From Onchocerca lupi (Eukaryota > Nematoda > Chromadorea > Rhabditida > Onchocercidae): a stretch of DNA of 64,000 bases. Location of the stretch: the NCBI GenBank assembly GCA_028564675.1, contig JAOVVO010000179.1:1-64000 (forward strand), written 5' to 3'. Of the stretch, positions 49,501 to 63,500 are shown piece after piece (within the stretch, counting starts at the first letter, position 1; the number at the start of each line of letters is the position of its first letter). A program made the position numbers and the translations under genes. The notes under the pieces were generated by a model. That model saw only the letters and a list, made by a program, of their open reading frames with translations. It did not search any database and had not been told where the DNA came from.

Positions 49501-52078
49501 ATAAGTATCTTCTTCTACTAACATTTTTAGTTTCTTTCTTTTTTCGTGATTAGCTTTATCTTTTAGCAACTTTCGTTTCTTTTTCTTTAGTGCTGCCTGA
49601 AAAAACCATTTTGCTTATATTGACCAGAAAGTAATTAAAAAATAATGCAACAATAGAAAAGAAAATACCTTTTCCTCTGCTTTTGCAGTCAATAACTGTT
49701 GCTCAATTTCTGCCATCCTTTCATCCCTGAAATCATGAGAAATTCTTACAAACGCAGATAAAGATATCTGATGTTAAAAGAAGTGATTCAACTTACTCAG
49801 GATTGATCAATGCTACAGCATCTTTCGTAGTATTCTCGGCTTCATTCTGCGCCATTTCATCGTTGATCTTTTTTATAATACTACGTCTCCATTTTAGTAT
49901 TAATCGTAACTCTCTCGGGCCACATACTTTGATATCTTCCAGACAACATTTCACTTCATCAGTTGTCACTTCGTCCATTAACCATCTTTCATCATCCAGC
50001 GCAATCTACAGTCACAAGAGAAAACTTGAAATGCATCTTGGAACCATATCAATTATTTGAATCATAACCAAAATTAGCTAATTAATTAAAATGCGGGCAT
50101 CGAAAAAAATTACGAATTATAAATTTAATTTATGTTTTAGTTGCTTTTTTATCTTCTTGCATGACTAAAAAATGTCATATTAATAGATCTTATATGATAA
50201 AACCATTTCTATTAGTTTACCCCCGAGGAAAAGATTAATTTCTACAGAAAGAATTCCACAAATAACAAAACTTTTTCACAATTAATTTAACTTTGAAAAT
50301 TGACTCACTTTGTATGCAGAAGCTAATAATTCTAAATAATTGCTACTTTGAATAAAATCTGTAGCATTTATTATTTTATGAAGTGAAACTGATTCATTTT
50401 CATAACCAACTGCCGGTACTTTCTTCAGCTTCATACGTGGTTGCAACAGTAATTGTCTGAAAACAAGAACAGAAATAAAAGATTTTATTTAAGGGGATTA
50501 ATTATCGTGAAAATCAGAATCAATTATGAATTACTGAAAATATTTCACTTACGGGTTTGAAATAATTGACTGTTGCGTTAATTCAGCGAATACTTTTTTG
50601 GGATCTAAGAGGTCGAGATCAAGTTTTTCTGGTTTTTGATATTTCTCGCAGACTACAAAGATCTCTGCAGATTCCAGACGTGATGCTGCTGGTTTCCAAA
50701 CATGCACCTGCAAGAAAATACTTGTAAAAAAATGAGTGTAACAGTAAATGTTTGACATGTTGAATCATATTAAGATTACATAACTGACTGCTAAAATTAA
50801 TAATATTGCATGAATTCTAAGACAATTTCCAGATATACACAATTACTTTAATATGTTTCAAATTTCGCTATAGTTGAAACTCACTTGTTTGAACAGTTTT
50901 TCAAATACTGATATCAGATGATGATAATCACTCGAACGGAAGACTTTCGTCACAAAAATGCCGTTTTTTGCTAATATTTGTGTCGCAAGTCTCAAAGCTG
51001 ATAGCGTTAAGCAATTTTGTTGGAATGCATCTTGAACCCAATTACGCCCTACATTAGGTGCGCCATCGTGTAACACACAATCAGCCTGCAAGGTAATAGT
51101 CATTTTAGATGTAATATCTATGTTTTTTACGAAAGAAGTGATTAAAAAAACTGAAATCTTAGACAATTTGAGAGAAATAAAATAATGAAAAGCGTTATCT
51201 TTTAAATATTAGTGAAAATTACAAAGAGCTTTTTCCCGAATGAATTAACTTCATCAGTAATACTTAGTAAGTAAAACGACATGCGCATTGCAGTATCATA
51301 ATTTCGTATCATTCAATAATTTTAAATTTCTTAGTTAAACGAAGAAAACACACTTCCCAGCCATGCAGCTCTTTCCGAACCATTTGCCTAGTTTTTTCCG
51401 TGGTTATATCACCTTGTAAAGTTATGCATCTATTGATGGGTTTGATAGGCACCAAATCAACTCCTGAAAACGATTATCTGTCTAAAAATGACCGGTAAAT
51501 ATACAAGAAATTATGCAGTTTCATAACAATCCAAAATACAGATAGTTATCTAAATTATTCTTCTATTATAGAACAAAAACCTAATAATTCTACCAATAAT
51601 TTTGTTCCTTCTTAATGAAAGTCTTACCTATGCAAAGCGATGAAACGGGCATATTTTGTATAGCCACCTGAAGCCATCCACCAGGTGCTGCACATAAATC
51701 AACAACTGCTCTGGATTTTTGCAAAAATTCGAATCGCTTATTAATTTGCAACAATTTGAATGCAGCACGAGATCGATACCCTGAAATAGGTAAATATATA
51801 AATCCCATCCCTCTTCATCAGAGTAATCCTTCTTCTCTCTTTCATCCCCTCATAAATAATGACTAATCATTTACATCATCATTTTAATCATCTGAGAGAT
51901 CACTCTGGTGCGCATAGATTAACAATTTTCTGTCATTCCGGATATGTTTGTTGGCGTAGCAAGCGTATGGATTATAAAAATGTCATAGGAATAAAGAGAA
52001 TTAGACGAAACCTGCTTCCTTTGCTAGATGATAATATTTATCTCGACGCTGCTTTCCAATTTTTGTCTTCTTACCCAT
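46591..52078 (-). CDS. FTSJ3: Spb1/FTSJ3-type rRNA 2'-O-methyltransferase
   Basis: Complete gene of 17 exons, all joins in phase: 52012-52078, 51628-51780, 51354-51463, 50885-51085, 50553-50707, 50309-50456, 49797-50005, 49669-49726, 49334-49596, 48936-49032, 48592-48679, 48230-48457, 48047-48146, 47661-47745, 47362-47549, 47121-47229 and 46591-46710. 792 aa, close to yeast Spb1 and human FTSJ3. It starts MGKKTKIGKQRRDKYY. The FtsJ domain (about 1-205) has the SAM loop VVDLCAAPGGW and the K-D-K-E tetrad: K31 (AAFKLL), D117 (LHDGAPN), K157 (FVTKVF) and E192 (SAEIFVV). An acidic, Lys-rich coiled middle follows. The Spb1 C-terminal domain shows RRDLEDWGWNRYTNNDEGLP, then IKEKKKITYAVMTKG and a basic Gly/Arg tail. 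Family role: nucleolar methylation and processing of pre-60S rRNA. Alternative: none likely. Confidence 0.93.
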
Positions 52079-55000
52079 TTTCTTTCTCTTTCGTTATTAC
52101 TTGACACTTAAATGTCCTAAAAAAAAGTATGTTGAAAGGACTGGGAAACTTTTCAATTCTTAATTTAAATTCATGGCAGAAAACTCTCAAAATACAAAAA
52201 AAAAAAAGAAAGAAAAAAAATATTTCGGAAAAAAGAATACTGAATCATCCATAATATTGCTTGTAATTAATCTTATTAATTTTTAGTGTTTTTCAACCCT
52301 TAAACATCACCTATTTATTCTCTCTATGTCAAAATAATCAAAATTACAGTTTAAAAATTTGTTGAACTATTAATAAAATATGTATTTTCACAAATCCAAA
52401 TAATTCCTTTATCAGAAACAGCTGATATCATAAATTCCTATCAGAAAACCAAAGTATTTGATTCCCAAACTGTAAATAGTATATCAGAAGGCTATCCTAT
52501 TCATTTTGAAACCGTCTCTAGGATCCGGAAGAATAATGTCCACAATTTTAAATTGAATCCCGGAAAATTAATCCTGCAACTCTAAAATCACCTTCGGCCC
52601 CGAGTAAGAACATTCGACTTATGTTGGTATACAAGTAGAGTAAGGAAATGATTTCCGGAAAGTACGAATATAGTAACGATATGATTTCCGGAAAAAACGG
52701 GAATGCATCCGGCAAGCACGCTACCTTCATACTACCATATTCCGCTATGAAACTCTACCATCCCACTGAGAATGGATGGAATTTTCCGCAGGTTGAGGAG
52801 ATGAGTAGCCAGAAATCGATGAAGATTTTTTTTAGTATGAATAAAGAGTAAAGTGCAAGGTCTTTTTTCCTTTCCGGTTAATTTTAGCATATTTACGTAA
52901 ATGTGTTTCCGAATTTGTTTACGTAGGAAGCATTCATTTGGAAGATTCATTTACTTGTATTAAATTGTTTAAAATTTTGAAATTTACAAATTTCATGCTA
53001 TTATGCTCCAATTAATTTTGGCTTACATTTGCAAATTTATTTTATGTTTTTATAATCCATATCCAATTTATTATTATGTTTTTATCAAAACTGATTATTA
53101 ATATTTTTTGATGCAAAAATTTTCCTCCATTATCAAACTTTTTATTGATATTTTATTGTTTTTATTTCGAAAATTAGGGTAAAAATTCGTTCACATATAT
53201 TTATATATGCAATATATTTTGTACAAGTATTTTTACTTAAGTTTTACCCAATGTCATGTAAAGTTTTACGCAATATTAGACTTATTTAGGTGTTCATTAG
53301 CTTGAAATATTATTATAATTTCGTATCAATCAATAATTTTTTCCCTCTTCTTAGTCTTTTGAACAGATTGTATGAAAGTTTTTATTGAATGATTTTTGAA
53401 CACTTTTTATAATCATTTTTTTCATTTATTATTTACTTATAATAATATTAGATAATGAAAATTGTTGGAAGAAAGGTCAGAGTCATAATTGATAATAAAT
53501 GATTGTATTAAATATTGTCACCATTTTAGGAAGCTCCAGGATGTATATTGTAAACAGTTATTCATCTGTAGGTGTATTGAAATCAAAATTGAAATGATTC
53601 GAAATGCGTTTTGACGATATTATTATTCCAAAGGTTAATTTTTTTCCTTTTTTTTCTTCTTCTTTTTATTCTCTCAGAAAAATTCAAAAAAGGAAACAGA
53701 GGAAAAATGAAAACGGTGAAAATTTCATGTAAAATCAGAAGTTAAAAATAAAATTAATTTACGATATTGCTTAGGATTTAATTAAATTTTGTTAATTTTA
53801 TTTTTTCTCTCCTTTATCTAATCAGTTAACATTATTTTATGAACTTTATAAGAAATATTAACAAATTTTTGGCGTTTAAGGAATAAATAGTAAAAGAGGC
53901 TTATATATAATAATCTTCTACTTTTTTTTTCCCTTTGAATATTCAGTTTTTGTAATGGTAAAAAATGAAATGAAATAAGGAATAATAGATATAAAAAGAA
54001 ATGAGTGATGTAAAGCGACGGAATAAAAATAATAATGAAGAAATTGAAGTGAAAATGGAGGATAAAATCGATAATTTTAATACTAGGAAGTGGAGGACCT
54101 TTAGAAAATAATTGCATTATTAGATTTATTATTATGTTTATCTCTTTATTGTGTATTATTATTCGTTTTCTTTTTAAACCAAAGTTCAGATTCTTGCAAG
54201 TTTATCTATAGCTATGCATTACAGATAATCTTATTAGCATTTAAAAAATTTTAATCTGGAAATTTTGGAAGAAATGAGAGTTAAAATGCCACATCGTATG
54301 CAAAATATTCGCAACATTTTCTTTATTGATTTACGTTTATCATTTACGTTTTTTGATGTTTGAGGAAAAGGAAAAAAGGAAAAGAAATTGTGGTATTAAA
54401 ATATGAAGCAATTTAATGTTTGTAAAAGTTCCTAAAGTATGTTGTCAGTTTATTCAAACCTTAAAATTTTTTTTTTGATGTTTTTCAATATCTTCTAGCT
54501 ATTAACGAATAGTATTGAGAAGAATATTTATGCATTTTTTATTACAATATCAGCAAGATTATTTGTGCATTTTTTATTGTCTACACTATTTTTGCATTGA
54601 TCATGTCTTTTACATTTGCATTTTTTTTGCTTTGATATTTGTCAGGAAAGTTATGATTAAAAAGATTCTCGAATTGTACTATTTTTTATTTTTTTTACAA
54701 CAAATATTAAAAGCTTTACTTTCGAAAGTTCAATTTTTTTAATGATATTTTTCGGAACAATTTCAGCGAGGCGTATTTATACTAATTATTTCAATTTCAG
54801 GATGAAGTTAATAATTAACTCTTATTAATTAACTCTCTTATTTTTAATTAGAATGATGCAAAAATCTTCAATAACGTAACGTAATAACGTATCTTTAATA
54901 GTGTATTTTGCATGTTTAGAAGTTATATTTCAAGCCTAAATCTTCATATTTTATTTAAATATGGTTCAACATATATTTTGTTGGATGATTGATAACTCCT

Positions 55001-57026
55001 TAATTATGTGAAAAATATAATTTGTTGGTTATTTGCATGCTATTTTCTTTGAAATCGTTTCGAAAATTTGTAACCGTTGAAAAAAGACAATAGATGGATA
55101 TTATATATTGTTATAATCAAAAAATGATATCGGAAAAGTATTGATCGGTCCGAATCATTGATAATTCAATTATTGATAGAATGATGTAACAACTTTACGG
55201 AGTATCGGATATGCAGTGATACCAGCACGAAATAATCTTGAGGTTTTAGTTTCAGGAATGATAATAGTTTAGTTGATACGATTGTTTGACAATCAGTTCG
55301 ATTTAAATTAATGAAAGAAATGAGGTTTTACACAAAATTTGGTAAAACTTGAAGATAAATATTATAGCAAATTCTTACCATGTACTAGCTGAAAATCAGA
55401 TTTAGTTAATTTTTTTTTTATTACTGAAACTTTTTTCAATTGAATTTTAAATTTTTTGAAGCCAGGGTTTTTTTTTTTTTTTTTTTTTTAAAGTGAAACT
55501 TATCTCTATTCTCATTAAGCCTAGTTTATATCATTGTATTTTCTGGTCTCTTCGTTCTGTTAAAGCACTGGATTAATTTTTTTTCGTTTGAATCTATGTT
55601 TTGCATCGTAGATTCTTTGAATTTTTTTGATTTAATAAGTTTCACTAAAAATTTGGATTTTTTTTCATTTTTTATAAAAAATAAAAATTTTTACATAAAA
55701 GTTATGTAGAAAAAAAACGAATAAATATTTCATATATTTGTGGTTGATTGAATTTACTTCACAATTTGAAGGATTAACTTCCACTGAATAATTTACTCTT
55801 TATAGCTAATAAAGGACTAGAAATTGTGTGTATAACATGTGAGAGATAGGATAATTCGATTGCTAAGTTTTTTTTTAAATGCATGTGGCGAGTAAATAGG
55901 CTCGAAAGAGAAGTTTATAAATTGAAGTTGAGAAGAGAAAAAGAAATAAAAGTGGATAACTTTTGTTGCAGTGAATAATTTTTGTTGATTGTTGATGCTA
56001 TCAAGTTTATTTCGTGCTTTTATTTCTACAAAAAAACCATTTTTCTTGAAAAAAAAAATTCCTTTTCCAGGAATTATGACAGTTTAGACTTTTAAAGAGT
56101 TTTTTTTTTCACTCCATTCTTTACATGATCATTTAGCTAAAGAAATTTGAAAAGTTTTTATTCTCAACAAATGGAAAAAATTATAGCTGCATACTTTCCC
56201 ATGAAATATTTTCTCAAATGAAGATATTTATTAAAATCTTTTTGCTTCTTAATTTACAAAACATTCCATGTAAAGTTGAAGGAAAAAGATTTTATTGTCG
56301 TTAGAGCAGGTGTTGTCTATTCGAAGTGATTTTTCTAAACTTTTTGTCAAATTTATATATTAATTGCTCTGGTCTAATTCGGTTGGGGAAGTTATCATTA
56401 CTTCTAGTGATCCTGATTTATTTTTAGGATTGATTATTTTTTTTTGTTCAATGCTAAAAATTTTCATATTTTATCGTTTAAAATTAATCACTTCTTTTTA
56501 TGCTTGAGATTATTTTTAGTCTAATTTTTAAAAATTTATTTATAATTTAAAATTTTTTTTAATTCAGTTTTCTAAATTTTAGATCACATTTTAGAAACCT
56601 TTCTATTTCGCTTCCTTCAAGCTTTTCTCTATATTTATATTAAGTCTCTTCATAAATTTAGTGGTCTTTTTCTAGTTTATGTCAAGCACATTTTTATTGA
56701 TTTAATGTTTCAATAAACATTTTCATGAGTCCAATTTTCAGCTATTACTTTAGGGATGGGACACTTTTGTATAATTAGCCAAGAAAAGCTATGTCCTTTT
56801 TGTGATGAAATTATAGCCATATTTGCTGAGAAAAACTGTTTTTATATATTCATTTTGGCTCAGTCTACGATCGATAGTTATTTGCAAAACACTTCTCATT
56901 TTTATATATCTATGGCTCTTACATTCTACTTTTATTTTCTCCTAAATATTATGTTTAACCATTGAAGAATTGTGAATTTTCGAAAAATTTTTTTATTAAA
57001 AACCATCCAGTGGTTGATAATATCAG
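52079..57026. other. Divergent intergenic region
   Basis: About 4.9 kb between the divergent FTSJ3 and myotubularin genes. Apart from the CCGGAA-rich patch (52510-52880) it is AT-rich, with T tracts such as 55468-55490 and no exon I can support. Confidence 0.5.
52510..52880. promoter_or_regulatory. CCGGAA motif cluster upstream of FTSJ3
   Basis: A GC-richer patch 0.4-0.8 kb upstream of the methyltransferase start. The palindrome TTTCCGGAAA occurs at 52652-52661 and 52685-52694, 33 bases apart within a duplicated segment. Related motifs occur near 52522 (TCCGGAAG), 52559 (CCCGGAAAA), 52708 (ATCCGGC) and 52875 (TTCCGGTT). CCGGAA is the core recognised by ETS factors. Both strands carry open frames of 60-67 codons over the patch, so a small exon cannot be excluded. 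Confidence 0.35.
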
Positions 57027-57488
57027 GTAAATTGCCAATGAGCTTACCGATGCTATCTTCGTCAACAGATGAATTTGAAATTGCTCGATTGTTATTGATT
57101 GATGGATTCAAACGTTTGTGTGAATCGATAGCAGGCCATGAATCGTTACGGAAAGATGATTTGATACCATACTGTGGATTGTTACAAACGGTGTGCGGTT
57201 TTATACCAATATTTTAATTAAATTTAAAAAATAATCAGACGTTTCTGGAATTTATATATATATATATATATATAAATCATGAAGATGGATCAAAAATTGA
57301 CGATGAAAATTTATTTCTAACGAGCCAAATTTTTTTATTGTTTTCTTATTCTATGAAACGAATTAAATTTCAAACTTTTTAAGACGAGGCATACTTTTTT
57401 TATCGGAATGAATTTCGTTTGAAAATTCTAATATCAAAATTAAATGTTATTATCTATATATAAATTCGACTTCGGATGCTCATTTCTT

Positions 57489-57552
<64 letters not shown>

Positions 57553-60500
57553 TATGTATCTATATATATATATGTGATTTATGTAAACGATTGAATTGCT
57601 TACATTTTTTATTATCCAAAATTTTGACTTTCAAAAATTTGCTTGAAACTAAAAAAAAAGAAAAGGGGCATAGCACAGTATTGAAATAAATCAAATAATA
57701 ATGTTTCAAGTAGGATGCAGCTTACTTGCATTCTGAAATCTGCTTTTTCTTCTGCTAGATCGCTTTCTTTTAATGATAAATCGCTATGTGAAAGTCTTTT
57801 AAACGGCAAAAAAGAAAAACAATTAGTAAAATGTTTTTTTTTTTTTCCTCTTTGCAAATATCCGTCTTGCAATTTTTTTTTAAATATTGAATTATCTTCA
57901 TTTAAATCAAAAATGTATTTCAATCTTTTGATTGAAAATGTACTAGTTGAATTGATATCAAGTCATACATCCATTCTACATTATCAGCTCTTTTGTTTAC
58001 TTGATATCTTTTTAAACATGAAATCGTTCACATTCTCAAGAGATTTTTCATAGAAACGAATTTTTAGTCCAAATAAAAGTAGATGGTAAATATAAAAATG
58101 GAATAAAGCCATAGCAATATATAGAAAGGAAGACTAAAAGTAACTTATTCTATTTTCCATAAAAGTAATTTCAGGTAAACAAAGTACAGTTAGTTGATCG
58201 ATTAGGATCGGAGCCAAATATTGTTGGTTCTATACATGTAACCACTTCACATGTTATTTTCAAAGCTGAAGACAGTGCCAAAGAAATATGGGTTTGTTTC
58301 ATTTTTTTTTCTTTTTTTAATTATTCCAATGTTTAGATCGATAAAATTGGGTTATTTTCTAAATATTGCTAATAGTTTCATTTTGGTAGAATAATTTCCG
58401 TTCTAAAAATTTCTGCTACAAGTTATTTACTTTTTAACATTTGATCTTTTTTTGATTGATTTTTATTTTCAAAATTATTTGTATGACTTATTAAAATAAA
58501 TAACATCCCAACTAACGAGTTGTTAGAAGTAAGCATTGTTAAAACATAATTAGCAACTACTGGGAATTTTTAACGATAGGAAAGAGGACTTGAAAAAAGC
58601 AAAAATTTGCAGAAATATGAAAGAAATAATTAACCTAATACTTGAAAATGAAAAATCAAAACAATTATCGAATGTAGCTGCATAGTGCATAATAGCTATT
58701 ATGACTAATATAATTCGATTATTAATATTCAAATTAACAAGTGAATTAAACAGGATTATTCATTAATGAATGTTCTTTTTCTTGAAAAAATTTCGATAAA
58801 TAGGTGATGGAAATTGAATAAAACTTTTGATAAATTTGCAGGTTCCAAATGGATTAATCGGAGCAGTAGAGAAAGGAACGCTTTCAGCATTAGGAACACC
58901 GTTAACAGTGAAATGTAAACATTTTCTGACTCTAACTTTTTTAATAACACGTGACAAAGAATGTCAGGATCTCGTGGAAACATTAAATAAGTGTGGCAAA
59001 CCTGGTTAGTTTATTTTCTGAAATTAAATTGAAATGATATTTTATGACAAAAAATTCATGTAGAGGATGAAGTAGTTAGTAAATGATAAGAAAAAATAAT
59101 ATCAATTCTAATCTTCTGAATAAAAAAGCTTATCGTGAATATAATTTACTATTTTTGTAAAATTTATATCGTAGTAATAATAATAGTGTCAGTGGTAACG
59201 TATTATCTTTAGGTTAATTTTCTGGATGGAGTTGAACTGAATAACTTTATATATTGATATTAAATTGATGGCAATACTGGCTAAAGATTTTTAAAAATAA
59301 AAATTAAAAAATATTGATGACTGTATGAAAAGAAGCCTGTTCTCGCATTTGTTTTAGTAAATATAACGGATGTCTTTGCATTTGAAAATAAAGAACGAAA
59401 CGGCGATATTCGTTTGAATACGAAAAAACGAGGTTGGGATCGATTCGATTGGGCTGTTGAATTTGCTCGTCAGGGAATTGGTACTGCGGATGATCAAAGA
59501 TGGAAAATTACAGATTTTAATACAGGATATAAGGTTTTAATTGTCGTTATTCATTTTTTTTTCCGTCGATTATTTACTGCAGATTGATGATTAAAAGATT
59601 GAACTGGCCATCATTGCATCATTTTTTTCACGAAGAGATGATGTTAATGTGAAATCGAAAGAAATGTGACATCAAACTAAGCAATCAGTTATTCGGATTT
59701 TTTGGATGATAACTGTTGATTGATTAGTAGTGATTAAAATTTTCAAATAATATATTTAGGTCAGTTTCAAAGAGATTAACATTAACTACGTTACTAAGAC
59801 AAAATTTTTTGGGACTATTTGATTAAACATTTTTGTTTTTCTATATTTTGTGATAATTTTCTGCCAGAAATATTTTCAGATATTTTAAGATAAAGGCAAT
59901 AGATAGCTTTTTCAGTACTGTGATACTTATCCGGAATATTTATGTGTCCCATCCGCGACTACCACTCAAATCCTTATTGGATCGTGCAAATTTCGTAGCC
60001 GTGCACGCCTTCCCGTGCTTACATATTTTCACCGGCCAAATGCAGCTAGCATTTCAAGGTTTGTTCAATTTCTGTTTTTCTTTTTTGTTTTGTAAGACTT
60101 CATCAGAATCGTTTTCATCTATTCTTCCACTAAGATGTACTTTTGGATTATTTAACTATTAAAACCGGGAAATTGAATTATTCAAGTCCAGCTGCCATAA
60201 AAATTTTCTTTAGTAGTTTTCTCCAATATAAACGAATTATGCAAAAAGTTTGAAGACGAAAACGAAAGCGTTTTCAAACTTTTCGCATAATTCGTTTATT
60301 TTTGCGGATGCAATATAGAACAAAATATTAGCAATAATAACTTACAGATTATAAAATGACATTTCGAAGTGGGATAAATGTTGTCGATGATGAAATGACA
60401 ATGATAAATCTAAATTTTGGGTCAAATGTTTGTTTTCTAGATGTGCCCAACCCTTAACGGGTTTTAGTGCACGTTGCGTCGAGGATGAAATGCTGATGGA

Positions 60501-63500
60501 TGCGATAGCAAAAACAAATCCGTCTAATTCAGCTCTCTACTTAATTGATACACGGCCAAGGGTACGTTTTTTTTTTTTTTTTTTCTGCTTATTTTCCATA
60601 TCTAATTTCATATACTTAGTTCGTTAGATTTCTAGGGGTTTTTTTTTTCTCAATTTTGTTTAAAATTGGGATACTTAGGTTTGCGTTAAAGTTTCAGAAT
60701 ATTAGAAAGAATTCCTTGAAAGTTAGCTGAAGGAGTTGAATAAGCAGAATAAAATTTGAATAAGAAATCCAGACAAACACATTAATTTAATCTAGTTTGT
60801 CTGGATTTCTAAAACACATATTCTGAATAGTTGTCATGAGATTAGTTGCACCTAACAAAGAACCAATATCAATGGTATGCAAATCTAAAATCATATGTCC
60901 AAAGACAATTCAGCTATCTTCAACCTCTAGAAGAGGCAAAAAATTCCAACTCTACCAGGCCCACTTCTAATAAAAAAAGACTGATAAATCATTAACAAAG
61001 CCACAAAAGTGAGAAGAAAAAGCATTAACAAAAAGACAAGCATTAACACAAGGAAAAGCGATTTTAAGAGCATCTAACATCAGTGGTAATATCCAATTAC
61101 TAAAACCACCAATCAATATATACGTAATCATAGAAAAGTTATCAAACACTATTTCATATTTTTTGATGACTTTTTCAAGTTCTGTCCTCTTTCCTAACAA
61201 GCTTTTCTTTTTTTGTTTTTTTTTTCGATTACTTTGAAAACTTAATAATATTTTCTTCAGATGAATGCCATAGTTAATAAAGTGCAAGGTAAAGGATTTG
61301 AAAATGTTCGAAATTATACAAATTTACGGTTTCATTTCTTCGATATTGACAATATCCACATTATGAGATCAAGCTTAAACAAATTATTGGAAGGTAAATG
61401 AATTTATATTGCGTCGATAAAATATTCTTATGGATAAAAGTTTTTCTTGAAGAAATGCGGGACATAGACTTATTAACTATAAAATTACTGGTTTCGTTAA
61501 ATACGTTTAATGTATGAAAAAAGCGAAAAAGAATGTTAGATTTTCGTGAATTTGAGCAAAAAGTACAATTCAGATCAGTGAATATGTTATTCATTAAAAT
61601 TATCGAGTGAAATTTAATTTGTTTTATATACAAAGTATGTACAGATATTCCAAGTAAACTACATGATATAGAAGGCGAAAATAATGACATATAGGAAATC
61701 GAATATATTGTATTATTATATATGTGTATTATATAGGCTAAATGATCTGATTATTGTTTGCTGTTATCAGTTTCATTATATCAAAATATTTCGTTAATAC
61801 TATTAAACTTATCGATATTGAATTTAATGTCAGCATGTCATCGAGCGAAAACAGTTTCGGATTATTACAAACAGTTAGAAGCATCCGGTTGGTTAAAACA
61901 TGTCCTTGCTCTGTTAGAATGTGGTAATTTTTTGGCTGTTTCAATAGCACATGGAATTTCATGCGTTGTGCATTGTTCCGATGGTTGGGATCGTACAGCA
62001 CAATCGGTCAGCATTGCGCAACTCTTACTGGATCCGTTTTTCCGAACTATAAAAGGTTTTCAGGTGTGTTGCAATAAACTTCTTTTTTGAAATCTAAGAT
62101 ACATGTAATTATTATAGAACTATCATGTATTATTATAAAACTCTTTTAAAAATATAAAAAAAGAAAAGAAAAACTGATCAGGATTAATTGGAGCTTGAAA
62201 TTTGTTTCCAGTCGAAAATATTTTAAATATTGTAAAATTCCCTAATCGGTTAGAAAAAACGTCCCAAAACTTTAGATTAATTTTATGATATTAATCTGGT
62301 TATTTAATGTAAAGTATCTTTCGATTAGTACAATCATATGTTCGATTAGCACAATCATATTTTCGATTAGCACTGTTATACATAACAATATATTAAATCA
62401 ATGTCTGAAAATAAAATATCGCCATATTAAAAGTCACTAATAATTAAAAATGGGAGCTCTTGAAAGAAGCTGACAAATGCTTAAAGTCTGATCATTCGGT
62501 TTAAATCACTCATTGCATAAACTGGAATATAATTACAGTCAATTTAATAACTGAAAATTGTAAATGATATCCGTCTAGACCTTGCTGTTAGTTAAATAGG
62601 AAATATTGCAGATACTGATCGAAAAGGATTGGCTTGGTTTCGGTCATAAATTCGACGATCGATGCGGTCATGTTGGCGCTTTTAATGAAGAAGCAGCTCG
62701 AGAGGTAGTAATCTGCAGGACAACTGCAAAAAAATTAGACTTATGATAATTGCAAGAGAATTTTGCTAGCAAATCTTACTGTATCTGGGAAGATATTCTG
62801 ATTAGAACCTCTCTTATGATTCCAAACATCTGAGGTATCCTGTCTGTCAGGTAGTTTAAACTTTTCAGTAATTCCATATTCAACTTGATGCTTTTCTTAT
62901 TCATTTATTCCATATATTTCTCAGAATTCAGAAAAGTATTATTTTCAGGTATAAATTACCTTATTTGATATGTTTTTGGTAAGAAAGATTATATGTTATA
63001 TTTACATATATTTACAGATATCGCCTATTTTTACACAGTTTCTGGATACAACATTTCAAATCATGAGGCAACATCCTTGTGCTTTTGAATTCAATGAACG
63101 TTATTTAATCCATATGCACGAGCATGCTTACTCCTGTCAATATGGTACATTTCTCGGGAATTGTGATAAGGATCGAAAGGTACATTTAGATTAAAAGCAG
63201 AAAGGAAGTAATACATAATATTTATTAAGTTATTAAATACTTGTTTTAAATTTATTTCCGTCATATTATTTTTTTAGGATCTCAATCTAGCAAAGCGAAC
63301 ACAGTCTTTATGGGCATTTTTGGATGACCGTCATGATGATTACATCAATCCGTTATATGAAGTTAATTTTGTTTTATTTTTATTTTTTGTGATTTTATCC
63401 TTATATCTTGATTAGAAAGTAGGAAATTTTGGCTTTTATGAAGATGAAAGTTTCGTCTTTATAATTCTAGATGGTTCTTAAAATTTTCGAAACCAGATAA

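Noticed and set aside
33711..52078. Nematode operon of the FTSJ3 and KDEL genes
   Set aside because: Both are on the minus strand, but the 1.9-kb gap is far longer than the usual intercistronic spacing of about 100-400 bases, and no SL2-type U-rich element could be picked out of the AT-rich background.
57444..57689. Open frame dominated by phenylalanine
   Set aside because: It is a translation of the 61-base poly-T tract inside an intron.
61361..62001. Minus-strand open frames opposite the myotubularin exons
   Set aside because: Antisense shadows of the P-loop exon and an AT-rich intron, with no coding character of their own.
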